Shown here: one piece after another, positions 7,896-16,531 of the stretch | Layout of the letters: each line of letters opens with the position of its first letter | Numbering within the stretch: the stretch's first letter is position 1 | Source: Amycolatopsis acidicola | Lineage (GTDB): Bacteria > Actinomycetota > Actinomycetes > Mycobacteriales > Pseudonocardiaceae | NCBI RefSeq assembly: GCF_007713735.2 | Contig: NZ_VMNW02000059.1 | Location: 1-54,948, forward strand | Direction of reading: 5' to 3' | DNA length: 54,948 nt | Translations under genes and position numbers: made by a program | The notes under the pieces: generated by a model | Database searches by the model: none | What the model saw: the letters and a program-made list of their open reading frames with translations, nothing else | Told to the model about the DNA's origin: nothing

Positions 7896-9964
7896 GACTG
7901 TTCCTTCGCGAGGTTGACGGCACAGACCTTGAACTCGGGCATCCGGCTGGACGGGTCCAGCGCGGGATTCGTGAGCAGGTTGGCGCGCTGCTTGCCGCCG
8001 AAATGGAAGGGCAGGAACACGACGTCGGGCCGCATCGAAGCCAGGCAGCGGACGCGCACGCTCGCACTCCCCCGGCGTGAGCTCACCCGCGCCCAATCCC
8101 CTTCCGCCAGGCCGTATCGCGCCGCGGTGTCCGGGTGGACTTCGACGTACGCCTCCGGCACGACGTCGTTCAGCTCCTTGACCCGCCGGGTCTGCGCCCC
8201 GGATTGGTAGTGCTGGAGCACGCGGCCCGTGGTGGCCTGCAAGGGAAACTCGGCGTCGGTCGGCTCGGCCGGGCCCCGGTGGTCGACCGGCATGAAGCGG
8301 GCGCGGCCGTCGGCGTGCGCGAAGCGGTCCAGGAAAACCCTTGGCGTACCGGGGTGATCGGCTTCGGGCACCGGCCAGTACAGCGCCTCGCCCGCGCGCA
8401 GCCGGTCGTAGCTGATCCCGGAGTAGTCGGCGAGGCCGCCCTTCGACGCCGCCCGCAGTTCGGCGAACACGGTCTCGGCGTCGTCCGGGAACCGGTGCGC
8501 GGGCTGCCCGAGCCGCGTCGCCAGTCCATTGAGGACGAACAGGTCGGTGCGCACCCCGGCCGGCGGGTCGACCGCGCGGCGGCGCAGCAGCACCCGGCCT
8601 TCGAGGTTGGTCATCGTGCCGTCCTCCTCGGCCCACTGCGTGACCGGCAGCACGACGTCCGCCATCGCCGCGGTCTCCGACAGCACGAGGTCCGCGACCA
8701 CCAGAAAGTCCAGCGCCGCCAAGCGATCCGCGATGTGCCCGGCGCGCGGCGCCGAGACGACCACGTTGCTGCCGAACACCATCAGCGCCTTCGGGCCTTC
8801 CTCGGTGCCGAGCGCGTCGAGCAGCTCGTACGCGGAGCGGCCGGGCCCCGGCAACGATTCGGCGGGCACGCCCCAAACACCGGCGACGTACTCGCGCGCG
8901 GCCGGGTCGTCGATCTTGCGGTAGCCCGGCAGCTGGTCGGCCTTCTGCCCGTGCTCGCGACCGCCCTGGCCGTTGCCCTGCCCGGTGAGGCAGCCGTAGC
9001 CCGAGCCCGCGCGGCCCGGAAGTCCCAGCGCCAGCGCCAGGTTGATCCACGCGCTGACCGTGTCCGAACCGCTGGCGTGCTGTTCACTGCCACGCGCGGT
9101 GAGGATGTAGGCGTTGCGCGCGTTGGCCAGCATCCCGGCCACCCGGCGCTGGTCGGCGGCGGACACCCCGGTCACGCGCTCGACGCGCTCCGGCCACCAC
9201 TGCGCCACGATCCGCCACACCGCGTCGAAACCACGGGTTCGTTCGTCCACATAGGACTTATCGAGCAGCCCGTCGGCCACGACGGCGTGCAGGATTCCCA
9301 GTGCCAGTGCGAGATCCGTGCCCGGGGCAGGCGCGAGGTGCAGGCTGCCCTGCTCGGCGGTCGGGGTGCGGCGCGGGTCGACGACGACCAGCCCGTTCGC
9401 GTCGGCGGCCCGGCGCAGATGCTGCATGAACGGCGGCATGGTCTCGGCGGGATTCGACCCCACCAGCAGGATCACGTCCGCGTCCGCCAGATCCGTGAGC
9501 GGGAACGGCATCCCGCGATCCAGCCCGAAAGCCTTGTTCCCAGCCGCGGCGGCCGAGGACATGCAGAACCGGCCGTTGTAGTCCACCTGCGAGGTGCCCA
9601 GCGCGATCCGCGCGAACTTCCCGAGCAGGTAAGCCTTTTCGTTGGTGAGCCCGCCGCCGCCGAAGATCGCGGCCGCGTCAGGACCGTGCTGTGCCTGGAT
9701 TTCGGTCAGCCGTCGCGCGATCAGGTCCAGCGCGTCGTCCCAGCTCGCCGGGACGAGCTCGTCGTCGACCCGGATCAGCGGGGTGGTCAGGCGTGCGGGA
9801 GAACCCAGCAGACTTCCCGAGGTCCAGCCCTTCTGGCAGAGACCGCCGCCATTGGTGGGGAATTCGCGCGGCTCCACTGTGTGACCCGTCACAGTCATCG
9901 CGCACTGCAACGCACAGTAGGGACAGTGTGTGGCCGTTCCGAGCTTCGGCTCCGCCAGCGTCAT
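7892..9964 (-). CDS. nasC: Assimilatory nitrate reductase catalytic subunit (molybdopterin, [4Fe-4S])
   Basis: 690 residues. The N-terminal [4Fe-4S] motif is CPYCALQC (Cys14, Cys17, Cys21) with a fourth ligand at Cys43 (GLCQKGW). The bis-MGD dehydrogenase fold follows (GGGLTNEKAYLLGKFAR, LVGSNPAETMPPFM, LTGQGNGQGGREHG), and a molydopterin-dinucleotide-binding beta-barrel closes the protein (YVEVHPDTAARYGLAEGDW). It reduces nitrate to nitrite in the cytoplasm. It is first in the operon; the promoter must lie in 9965-10088, where a GlnR-like site is seen. A formate dehydrogenase reading is less likely given NasB, NarK and NirBD downstream. Confidence 0.94.
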   Translation of the reverse strand: MTLAEPKLGTATHCPYCALQCAMTVTGHTVEPREFPTNGGGLCQKGWTSGSLLGSPARLTTPLIRVDDELVPASWDDALDLIARRLTEIQAQHGPDAAAIFGGGGLTNEKAYLLGKFARIALGTSQVDYNGRFCMSSAAAAGNKAFGLDRGMPFPLTDLADADVILLVGSNPAETMPPFMQHLRRAADANGLVVVDPRRTPTAEQGSLHLAPAPGTDLALALGILHAVVADGLLDKSYVDERTRGFDAVWRIVAQWWPERVERVTGVSAADQRRVAGMLANARNAYILTARGSEQHASGSDTVSAWINLALALGLPGRAGSGYGCLTGQGNGQGGREHGQKADQLPGYRKIDDPAAREYVAGVWGVPAESLPGPGRSAYELLDALGTEEGPKALMVFGSNVVVSAPRAGHIADRLAALDFLVVADLVLSETAAMADVVLPVTQWAEEDGTMTNLEGRVLLRRRAVDPPAGVRTDLFVLNGLATRLGQPAHRFPDDAETVFAELRAASKGGLADYSGISYDRLRAGEALYWPVPEADHPGTPRVFLDRFAHADGRARFMPVDHRGPAEPTDAEFPLQATTGRVLQHYQSGAQTRRVKELNDVVPEAYVEVHPDTAARYGLAEGDWARVSSRRGSASVRVRCLASMRPDVVFLPFHFGGKQRANLLTNPALDPSSRMPEFKVCAVNLAKEQS

Positions 9965-10011
9965 TCCGCATTCCTCCTTCCCGCACCGGCTTTTGACGGT
10001 AAGGAGGGCGT

Positions 10012-10049
10012 GTTACCTGAAAACGCCGGAATGTTTCAGGCGTTTGACA
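10012..10049 (-). promoter_or_regulatory. Candidate GlnR box upstream of nasC
   Basis: On the minus strand four 5-mers are spaced exactly 6 nt apart: GTCAA, GAAAC, GCGTT, GTAAC. This follows the actinomycete GlnR pattern (gTnAc-n6-GaAAc repeated). The first pair matches well, the second less so. The site lies 48-85 nt upstream of the nasC start. An overlapping inverted repeat CCTGAAA/TTTCAGG is also present. Binding is inferred. Confidence 0.6.
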
Positions 10050-10088
10050 TTGCTCGGGAATCCGCTGGCGAGCGTGGTGAGGCGGCGC

Positions 10089-10880
10089 TCAGAGCAGTTC
10101 GCTCACCCAGGCGGCGGCCGCGCGCAGTCCGTCCAGGGCGGACGCGGTGGCACGGGGGTCCAGCGCGTTGCCCGCGAGCCGGAACAGCACGGCCCGCAAC
10201 AGCAACTGGCGCCACTCCGGCAGATGTGACCAGCGCCGCAGGAACTCCAGATCGGCGTCGCCCCAGGCGACGGCGTCGACCGCGGCGATCGCGACACCCC
10301 ATTCGGCGGGGCGGTAGTACGGCTCGAAGTCGACGATCCCGGGTGGGGACGGTCCGTCGAACAGCACGGTGCCGAAGAGGTCTCCGGGGACGACCTGGTC
10401 CGGCAGCCGCACGGGTCTTCGCGCCACGGCGAGCACTTCGAACCAGCGGCCGCCCTTGGCCTCGTCCACCGGCACGTCGGCCTCGCCCCAGGCGATCCGG
10501 TCCGCCAGCGCGTCACTGTCCGTGCGGCCGGACAGGAACGGCGGCCGCGGCACGTCCGCCAGCGCGTGCGCGAGCTTCAACGCGGCCAGCATGATCTCGT
10601 CGTGCCGGTGCTCGGGCTGGCCTGGCAGGAAGCGGCTGGCCGACCAGCCACCGATCACCCAGCGCCCGTCCGTCGTGCGCACCGGGCGGGCCAGCTGCAG
10701 ATCCGGGACGTCCAGCTTGGCCAGCGTGTTCGCCAGCCACACCGCGCGGGCCCTGTCCCGTACCGGCTTCAGCACGAGCTCGCCGACACGCCACGCGGAA
10801 CTGCCGCGCAGGCGCTCGGGCTCCCCCGCCGCACCGAACGCCCCCAGCACCCGCTGCGGAACGCTCACCTCGGTGGACAC
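10089..10880 (-). CDS. TIGR02569-type actinobacterial protein (kinase-like fold, unknown role)
   Basis: 263 residues from the GTG at 10880; the frame is open further upstream but that part crosses the moeZ terminator hairpin and looks non-coding. Segments such as VWLANTLAKLDV, PRPVRTTDGRWVIGGW and ILVDFEPYYRP-like (IVDFEPYYRPAEWG) suggest an aminoglycoside-phosphotransferase-like fold with an aspartate in VDFEPYYRP. Proteins of this kind sit beside moeZ in mycobacteria (Rv3205c by memory of gene order). Substrate is unknown. It lies downstream of moeZ on the same strand but a strong hairpin separates them. Confidence 0.65.
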   Translation of the reverse strand: MSTEVSVPQRVLGAFGAAGEPERLRGSSAWRVGELVLKPVRDRARAVWLANTLAKLDVPDLQLARPVRTTDGRWVIGGWSASRFLPGQPEHRHDEIMLAALKLAHALADVPRPPFLSGRTDSDALADRIAWGEADVPVDEAKGGRWFEVLAVARRPVRLPDQVVPGDLFGTVLFDGPSPPGIVDFEPYYRPAEWGVAIAAVDAVAWGDADLEFLRRWSHLPEWRQLLLRAVLFRLAGNALDPRATASALDGLRAAAAWVSELL

Positions 10881-10911
10881 GTTGGCGAGGCTACCGCTCC
10901 CGGGAACGAGA

Positions 10912-10950
10912 ATGGCCGATTTTCCAGGCTGCGCCCGGAAAATCGGCCAT
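10912..10950 (-). terminator. Strong hairpin after moeZ
   Basis: A perfect 14-bp inverted repeat (10912-10925 with 10937-10950; arm ATGGCCGATTTTCC) with an 11-nt loop, 13 nt past the moeZ stop. Likely an intrinsic terminator for moeZ. Confidence 0.7.
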
Positions 10951-10962
10951 CTCGGCAGAAAA

Positions 10963-12141
10963 TCAGTACGTCGGCAGCGACTTGTCGATCTGGTTCGCCC
11001 AGGCCAGCACGCCGCCACCGAGGTGGGTGGCGTCCTTGAACCCGGCACGGTGCAGCGCCGCCAGCGCCTCCGCGGAGCGGGCACCGGACTTGCAGTGCAG
11101 CACGATCGGCTTGTCCTGCGGCAGCTCGGAGAGCGCCTCGCCGGAGAGGATCCGGTCCTTCGGGATCAGCTTGGCGCCCTTGATGTTCACGATCTCGTAC
11201 TCGTGCGGCTCGCGGACGTCGATGAGCTCGAAGTTCTCACCGGCGTCGAACTTGGCCTTCAGCTCGGCCGGGGTGATCGTGTGGCCGGCCGCGGCGTCCT
11301 GCGCGTCGTCCGAAACGACCCCGCAGAAGGCCTCGTAGTCGATCAGCTCGGTGATCTTCGGGGTCTCCGGGTCCTTGCGGATCTTGACCTCGCGGTACTT
11401 CATCTCGAGCGCGTCGTAGCTGATCAGGCGGCCGAGCAGCGGCTCACCGATCCCGGTGATCAGCTTGATCGCCTCGGTCACCATGATCGAACCGATGGAC
11501 GCGCAGAGCACGCCCAGCACGCCACCCTCGGCGCACGAGGGCACCATCCCGGGCGGCGGGGCCTCCGGGTACAGGTCGCGGTAGTTGAGGCCACGGCCGT
11601 TGGGCGCGTTCTCCCAGAACACGCTGACCTGGCCCTCGAACCGGAAGATCGAGCCCCACACGTACGGCTTGTCCAGCAGCACGGCGGCGTCGTTGACCAG
11701 GTACCGGGTGGCGAAGTTGTCCGTGCCGTCCAGGATCAGGTCGTAGCCGCGGAAGACGTCCAGCGCGTTCGCCGTGGTCAGCTGCTCGGTGTGCAGCACG
11801 ACGTCGACGAACGGGTTGATCTCGGCGATCGACTCCTTCGCCGACACCGCCTTCGGCTTGCCGACGTCGGACACGCCGTGGATCACCTGGCGCTGCAGGT
11901 TCGACTCGTCCACCACGTCGAAGTCGATCACGCCGAGCGTGCCGACCCCGGCGGCGGCCAGGTAGAGCAGCGCGGGGCTGCCGAGCCCGCCGGCACCGAT
12001 GACCAGCACCTTCGCGTTCTTGAGCCGTTTCTGCCCGTCCATCCCGACATCCGGGATGATCAGGTGCCGGCTGTACCGGGCCACCTCTTCCTTGGTGAGC
12101 TCGGCGGCCGGCTCCACGAGCGGCGGCAGCGTGCCTGACAT
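10963..12141 (-). CDS. moeZ: MoeZ: adenylyltransferase/sulfurtransferase for sulfur carrier proteins
   Basis: 392 residues: an N-terminal ThiF/MoeB/E1-like domain (ATP site VIGAGGLGSPALLYLA, about residues 45-60) and a C-terminal rhodanese domain with active loop CKSGARS (Cys350). It adenylates and thiolates the C-terminus of sulfur carriers such as MoaD, CysO or ThiS, serving molybdopterin, cysteine and thiamine synthesis. This ties in with the molybdenum-dependent nitrate reductase nearby. The ATG at 12141 was chosen since GGAGGAG lies 5-11 nt upstream; an in-frame ATG four codons earlier overlaps that Shine-Dalgarno. MoeB alone lacks the rhodanese domain. Confidence 0.93.
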   Translation of the reverse strand: MSGTLPPLVEPAAELTKEEVARYSRHLIIPDVGMDGQKRLKNAKVLVIGAGGLGSPALLYLAAAGVGTLGVIDFDVVDESNLQRQVIHGVSDVGKPKAVSAKESIAEINPFVDVVLHTEQLTTANALDVFRGYDLILDGTDNFATRYLVNDAAVLLDKPYVWGSIFRFEGQVSVFWENAPNGRGLNYRDLYPEAPPPGMVPSCAEGGVLGVLCASIGSIMVTEAIKLITGIGEPLLGRLISYDALEMKYREVKIRKDPETPKITELIDYEAFCGVVSDDAQDAAAGHTITPAELKAKFDAGENFELIDVREPHEYEIVNIKGAKLIPKDRILSGEALSELPQDKPIVLHCKSGARSAEALAALHRAGFKDATHLGGGVLAWANQIDKSLPTY

Positions 12142-12248
12142 CGGCTCCTCCATAGTCCAGCGGTCCGCGTTGTCGCGAGGTCCAGTATCCACAACGCGCG
12201 CCGGACGCGGAGTCTTCCCCGTGTCCCAATACGTGGACAGGGGTTGCG

Positions 12249-13334
12249 CTAGCCGCCTGGTGGGGTGTCGCCCTGGTTCAGCACCGGCCAGGCGTTCGGC
12301 TTGCACACCTTGTGGTCCGCGGCGACCGCGTTCTTGTTGTACTGGTCCACCGAGTTCAGCTGCGCCACGTAGTCGTTGTTCACGCCGAAGGTCTGCTGCA
12401 TCATGACCGGCGCCAGCGCGCCGTTCTCCTGGCAGCCGACGTGCCCGTTGCCCAGCGCGTGCCCGACCTCGTGGTTGATCGCGTACTGGCGGTACGTCAC
12501 CATGTCCGACCCGAACGCCAGCGCCCCGCGCACCCAGCGGGCCAGGTTGATCACCACGCGATGGTCGAAGCTGCGGGTGTAGCAGGACGTCGGGAACTCG
12601 ATGTCGAACCCGCACACGTCGGCCCGCTTGTCGGTGTCCGGGGTGGTCAGGCTCACCCGGAAATCCGGGTCCGGGTAGCTCGCGTCCACGCGCTGCAGCG
12701 AAACCTTGCCGGTGCCGATCCAGCTCTGCGGGCTGGACAGGGTGGCCTCGACGGTGGCGGCCCAGGCGTCGTCACCCGCGTAGCTGGACGGGTCGATGCC
12801 GTTCTCCACCTCGACGGTGTAGTGGTACATCTTCGGGCCGTTGCCGACCTTCTTGCCGCTCGTGCCGTCCTTGGCCAGCGGCACCACGTGGTAGGTGCCG
12901 GTGCCGCTCTGGGTGAAGGCGATCCCGTCCGGCAGCGGCGCGGTCGGGATGTTCAGGTTCACCGGCGCCGCCGGCTGCTCCGCGGGGCCGCTGTCGCTGC
13001 CGTCCTCGGACTGCGAAGACGCGTTCGTCGCTTGCTGCGGGCCGGAGTTCACGGTGTTGAACAACACGAGCGCGGTGATCACCACGAGGATAGGCAGCGC
13101 GTAGACGCGCCAGCCGTACGCCTTCGTGATGCGCTTGACCTTCCCGCGCGAACGGCGGGCTTCCCTCGCCTGCTTCGCGTCCTGCTCCAGCTGCCCCGGG
13201 CGCGCGGGCTTCCAGGAAGCACTGAGCGGCTCGGCACTCGTGCGACGGCGGCCGGGCCGGTAACGCTCTTCGCCGGGGTCGGCGGAACGGCGAGGCCGGG
13301 CCTCGTTTTCCGCACCGTTCGTCACCCGATTCAC
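12249..13334 (-). CDS. DUF3152 membrane-anchored protein with a metzincin motif
   Basis: About 361 residues from the GTG at 13334; the exact start is uncertain. A basic N-terminal region is followed by one transmembrane helix (YALPILVVITALVLF). After a Ser/Gln-rich linker comes an extracellular domain ending in HEVGHALGNGH (His288 to His298), the HExxHxxGxxH zinc motif, with a possible Met-turn VMMQQ about 12 residues later. Paired cysteines occur in the outer domain. It looks like an exported zinc protease or a relative. Its neighbour moeZ and the TetR gene keep the order seen for Rv3207c in mycobacteria. Confidence 0.82.
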   Translation of the reverse strand: MNRVTNGAENEARPRRSADPGEERYRPGRRRTSAEPLSASWKPARPGQLEQDAKQAREARRSRGKVKRITKAYGWRVYALPILVVITALVLFNTVNSGPQQATNASSQSEDGSDSGPAEQPAAPVNLNIPTAPLPDGIAFTQSGTGTYHVVPLAKDGTSGKKVGNGPKMYHYTVEVENGIDPSSYAGDDAWAATVEATLSSPQSWIGTGKVSLQRVDASYPDPDFRVSLTTPDTDKRADVCGFDIEFPTSCYTRSFDHRVVINLARWVRGALAFGSDMVTYRQYAINHEVGHALGNGHVGCQENGALAPVMMQQTFGVNNDYVAQLNSVDQYNKNAVAADHKVCKPNAWPVLNQGDTPPGG

Positions 13335-13415
13335 GCGCCCAGGGTGCCATAGGTGCCTGGCCGGGCGCCTGGCGACCACCGGGTCCGGAAGTGAAATCCG
13401 TTCACCCCGCGAAGG

Positions 13416-14420
13416 TCACCACGCATTCGCCGCAACCCGCTCCCACATGCCCAAAACCGCCTTCGCGACGGCAACCGGACGCTCCATCTGGGCCACATGG
13501 CCGGTGCGCGGCAGCACGAGCAAACGACCCTTTTGAAGGACCTTCGCGGTGCGCCCCGCGCGGCGGACGGAGATCACCCTGTCCTCGGTGCCCCACACGA
13601 CGAGCGAAGGCGCCGAGACCTTCGGCGCGATCGCCCACAGTGACGCCGCGCCGCGCGCGAACCAGGTGCGGAAGATCCCCATCGTGCTCTCGGCCATCGC
13701 CTTGTTGGCCCACCGCATGCCGATCCGCGCGGAGTGCTCCTCGGTCAGCTCTTCGAGCCGGTGCTCCGGGAACGCGCCCGGGTCGGCGAAACAGAGCTTG
13801 ATCACCTGCTCGGCGCGCTCACGCGGCCCGTAGGACGCCAGCTTGCGGCGCGCGCGGCGGCCGATCAGCGGCAGGTACGCCAGCGCCATCAGCGGGTCGG
13901 ACAGGCGGCGCGGGTCCGGCCTGCGGTCGGGCATCGCGGGCGAGATGACCGTGAGGCTGCGCACAAGTTCCGGCCGGCGCGCGGCGATCAGCAGGGCGAT
14001 CGCGCCGCCCATCGAGTTGCCCACCAGGTGCACCGGGCCCTCGCCGAGGCCCTCGACGAAGGCGGCGAGCTGGCCGGCGTGCGCGTCGAGGCTGAAATCG
14101 AAGTCCGGCAAGGGTTCGGACATCCCGAACCCGGGCAGGTCGACGGAGATCCCGTTGGCGAACGGCGCCAGCAAGGCCGCCAGGTCGGTCCAGTTCGTCG
14201 AGGAACCGCCGAGGCCGTGCACGTAGACGGCGGTCGCGTCGTCCGCGCCGGGCGTGCGGCGGACGTGCAGGCTGACGCCACCGGCGGTTTCCACCGCGCC
14301 CGGCCACGGTGGGAGCGCGGGGTCCAGTTCGGGCAGCGGGGTGTCGGAAAGCGGGACGTGCGTGACCGGCGCTCTGGTGTCCGGGGCCGGTGCGCCGGTG
14401 TCGGGGATGGTGTCCGTCAT
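13416..14420 (-). CDS. Alpha/beta hydrolase
   Basis: 334 residues from the ATG at 14420. The first 45 residues are Thr/Pro/Asp-rich. The fold follows with oxyanion segment VYVHGLGGSSTNW, nucleophile elbow GNSMGGA, and a C-terminal TGHVAQME histidine. Substrate is unknown. It is divergent from the TetR gene at 14509 (88-nt shared promoter region), which makes it a likely target of that regulator. The longer frame upstream of 14420 runs antisense into the TetR gene and is not coding. Confidence 0.85.
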   Translation of the reverse strand: MTDTIPDTGAPAPDTRAPVTHVPLSDTPLPELDPALPPWPGAVETAGGVSLHVRRTPGADDATAVYVHGLGGSSTNWTDLAALLAPFANGISVDLPGFGMSEPLPDFDFSLDAHAGQLAAFVEGLGEGPVHLVGNSMGGAIALLIAARRPELVRSLTVISPAMPDRRPDPRRLSDPLMALAYLPLIGRRARRKLASYGPRERAEQVIKLCFADPGAFPEHRLEELTEEHSARIGMRWANKAMAESTMGIFRTWFARGAASLWAIAPKVSAPSLVVWGTEDRVISVRRAGRTAKVLQKGRLLVLPRTGHVAQMERPVAVAKAVLGMWERVAANAW

Positions 14421-14508
14421 CAATCCAGAATGCACATCGTCCCCGGGGCTTGGCGACTTCTCGGTACCGGCGAGTAATCTCGAACGGGTTGAACCGGGAG
14501 GAACCAGC

Positions 14509-15141
14509 ATGACTGAGACCGCGCACGCACAACAGCGAGGTGTGCGCCTGCCGCGCACCGAACGCCGAGCCCAGTTGCTCGCGGCTGCGCAGCGCGTTTT
14601 CTCGGCGAACGGGTACCACGCCGCCGCGATGGACGAGATCGCCGAGCAGGCCGGCGTGTCCAAGCCCGTGCTGTACCAGCACTTCCCCGGCAAGCTGGAC
14701 CTCTACATCGCGCTGCTGGAGAGCCACGTCGACGGGCTCGTCGGGCGGGTGCAGGAGGCGCTGGCCTCCACCACCGACAACAAGCTCCGCGTGCAGGCGG
14801 CGGTCGGCGCGTTCTTCGACTTCGTGAACAACGACGCCGGCGCCTTCCGGATGGTGTTCGAGTCCGATCTGCGTGGCGAGCCCGCGGTGCAGGACGCCGT
14901 GGACAGGGCCACCTCGTCGAGTGTGGACGCGATCACCGAGACGATCACCTCGGACGCCGGTCTCGACGAGGCGAAGGCGCGGCTGCTGGCGGTCGGTTTG
15001 GTCGGGCTGAGCCAGGTGAGCGCCCGGTTCTGGCTGGCGCACCACAGCACCATGAGCCGCGAAGAAGCCGTCGCCCTCGTGGCGACGCTCGCGTGGCGCG
15101 GCATCGGCGCCGGCTTCCCCTTGCAGCAGCCCGGAAAGTAA
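14509..15141 (+). CDS. TetR-family regulator (Rv3208-like)
   Basis: 210 residues from the ATG at 14509 with GGGAGGA upstream. The N-terminal TetR helix-turn-helix is clear: RRAQLLAAAQRVFSANGY, then MDEIAEQAGVSKPVLYQHF with the KPVLYQHFPGK recognition end. The C-terminal ligand-binding half is all-helical (FFDFVNNDAGAFRMVFESDL). It sits where mycobacteria have Rv3208. The divergent hydrolase gene is its probable target. A 21-bp repeat array follows the stop after about 45 nt. Confidence 0.9.
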   Translation: MTETAHAQQRGVRLPRTERRAQLLAAAQRVFSANGYHAAAMDEIAEQAGVSKPVLYQHFPGKLDLYIALLESHVDGLVGRVQEALASTTDNKLRVQAAVGAFFDFVNNDAGAFRMVFESDLRGEPAVQDAVDRATSSSVDAITETITSDAGLDEAKARLLAVGLVGLSQVSARFWLAHHSTMSREEAVALVATLAWRGIGAGFPLQQPGK

Positions 15142-15186
15142 CGGCGCCCGCTCGCTCGCCCCCGGGTTCACCGCTACGCGCCGCGC

Positions 15187-15436
15187 GCATGTTGGCCGCT
15201 CCCGTTGGCGTCTTGGCCGCTCCCGTCGGCATGTTGGCCACCCCGGCCAGCGAGTTCGCCACTCCCGCTGGCATGTTCGCCACTCCAGTCGGCGAGGTCG
15301 GCCCCGCCGCGCGCGTGTTGGCCGCTCCCGCAGGCGTGTTGGCATCCCCAAGCCCGCGCACGCGTTCGCCCGTGCCGTGCGCGTGTCGCCGCCTCCCGCG
15401 CGTCTTGGCCGCTCCCGTTGGCGTCTTGGCCACCGA
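15187..15436 (+). repeat. 21-bp tandem repeat array, forward units
   Basis: Units resembling GYGTTGGCCGCTCCCGTCGG. The core TTGGCC/TTCGCC recurs at 15192, 15213, 15234, 15255, 15276, about 15297, 15318 and 15339, an exact 21-bp phase. The middle (15345-15400) is degenerate and two more units start near 15405 and 15426. Orientation is 5' to 3' away from the TetR stop. Confidence 0.85.
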
Positions 15437-15444
15437 GGCGGCAA

Positions 15445-15525
15445 ACACGCGCCCGGGAGGGGCCAACACGCCCGCAGGAAGGGCCAACACGCCGACGGGA
15501 GGGGCCAACACGCCAACACGCGAGT
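15445..15525 (-). repeat. Same 21-bp repeat, inverted units
   Basis: The reverse complement core GGCCAACACG occurs at 15461, 15482 and 15503, again exactly 21 bp apart, with flanking partial copies. These units point away from the stop of the minus-strand hydrolase at 15650. Together with the forward units they could form a long imperfect hairpin. Confidence 0.85.
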
Positions 15526-15538
15526 TCCCGCGGGCAAA

Positions 15539-15586
15539 ACGGCCGCGTGCCCTCCCGCCCCCTCCGGCGGAAAGGCACGCGGCCGT
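15539..15586. terminator. 13-bp hairpin before the convergent hydrolase stop
   Basis: Perfect arms ACGGCCGCGTGCC (15539-15551) and its complement (15574-15586) with a 22-nt loop, 64 nt past the hydrolase stop on the minus strand. A plausible terminator or mRNA 3'-end structure. Confidence 0.55.
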
Positions 15587-15649
15587 CCCCCTGCCCGAAC
15601 GCTCGCTACCGGTCTGCGAACGTCCCGCCCCCAGCGTCTTCACGCCACC

Positions 15650-16531
15650 TCACTCCAGCAGCTTCCGCAGCCTCGCGGCCACGGCCTCGCTCCGTTCGTA
15701 CGTCAGTTCGTGCCCGGCGCCGGGGAACAGCACGAACTCCGCTTCCGGCAGCTCCTGCGCGATCACCTTCGCGTGCGACACCGGCGTGAGCCGGTCCCGG
15801 TCGCCGACCAGCACCACGCTTCGCTTGTCCTTCAACGTCGCCAGCGCCGCCCGCCGGTCATGCCTGGACATCGAGTCCCGGAAACCGCCGACACTGCCCG
15901 GATGCGCGCGCAGGAACTGCGCCGTCATCGCCCGCACGTCGGCACGCCGCACCTTCCGCCCGAACGCCAGCCATTTCGTCGCGGGCCTGGCGAGCACCGC
16001 CGGAATCGGCAAATACTCCTTGCCGTAGCGGGAAAGCGTCACTCCGAGCCGCTTGTCCACCCGGATGGCCGCACGCCCGGCCGCCCCACGCAAACCCAGC
16101 GTGAGCTTGTCCATGTTGGAACAGGAGGTGGAGATGAACGCGACCGCGTCGACCCGCTCCCCGACCAACTCCGGGTGACGTTCGGCGAGCGCCATCAACG
16201 TCATCCCGCCCATGGAATGCCCGACCAGCACGAGCCTGCCCTCCGGCGCGCGCGCCGCGATCAGTTCGGCGAGGTCATCCGCCAGCTGCGCGAGAGTGGC
16301 CGTGCCCGGCGCCGCGGGCATGGAACCGCCGTGCCCGCGGTGGTCGTAGCGCAGCACCGCGACGTCCGGCGGCAGCAGCGGCAGGATCGGGTCCCATTCC
16401 GTCAGATCCTGGGTCCACGCGTGCACCAGCACCATCGTGGTTTCCGCCTGCGCCGGCCCCGATGTACGCACATGCAACGCCGTGCCGTCGGTGGTCACGA
16501 AGCGCCCGCCCGGCGCGATGGTGCTCGTCAT
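15650..16531 (-). CDS. Alpha/beta hydrolase coupled to the diiron oxygenase gene
   Basis: 293 residues from the ATG at 16531, which overlaps the stop of the diiron gene by 4 nt. Fold signatures: VLVHAWTQDLTEWDP, YDHRGHGGS, nucleophile elbow GHSMGGM, a GDRDRLTPV acidic loop and GAGHELTYE with the catalytic His. It is likely an esterase or lactonase acting with the oxygenase; the substrate is unknown. Confidence 0.87.
   Translation of the reverse strand: MTSTIAPGGRFVTTDGTALHVRTSGPAQAETTMVLVHAWTQDLTEWDPILPLLPPDVAVLRYDHRGHGGSMPAAPGTATLAQLADDLAELIAARAPEGRLVLVGHSMGGMTLMALAERHPELVGERVDAVAFISTSCSNMDKLTLGLRGAAGRAAIRVDKRLGVTLSRYGKEYLPIPAVLARPATKWLAFGRKVRRADVRAMTAQFLRAHPGSVGGFRDSMSRHDRRAALATLKDKRSVVLVGDRDRLTPVSHAKVIAQELPEAEFVLFPGAGHELTYERSEAVAARLRKLLE

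Larger units (their letters stand above)
15142..15649. other. Intergenic stretch filled by a 21-bp repeat array and a hairpin
   Basis: This 508-nt gap separates two convergent genes. It holds the forward array, the inverted array and a 13-bp hairpin listed separately. Because 21 is a multiple of three the array is open in several frames on both strands (heptapeptides such as VLAAPVG), but no start with a convincing Shine-Dalgarno is seen, so I do not call a gene. Confidence 0.7.

Noticed and set aside
15187..15525. CRISPR array
   Set aside because: The repeat is a continuous 21-bp tandem with no unique spacers, and no cas genes are present. The RecB-type nuclease at 24.5 kb is stand-alone.
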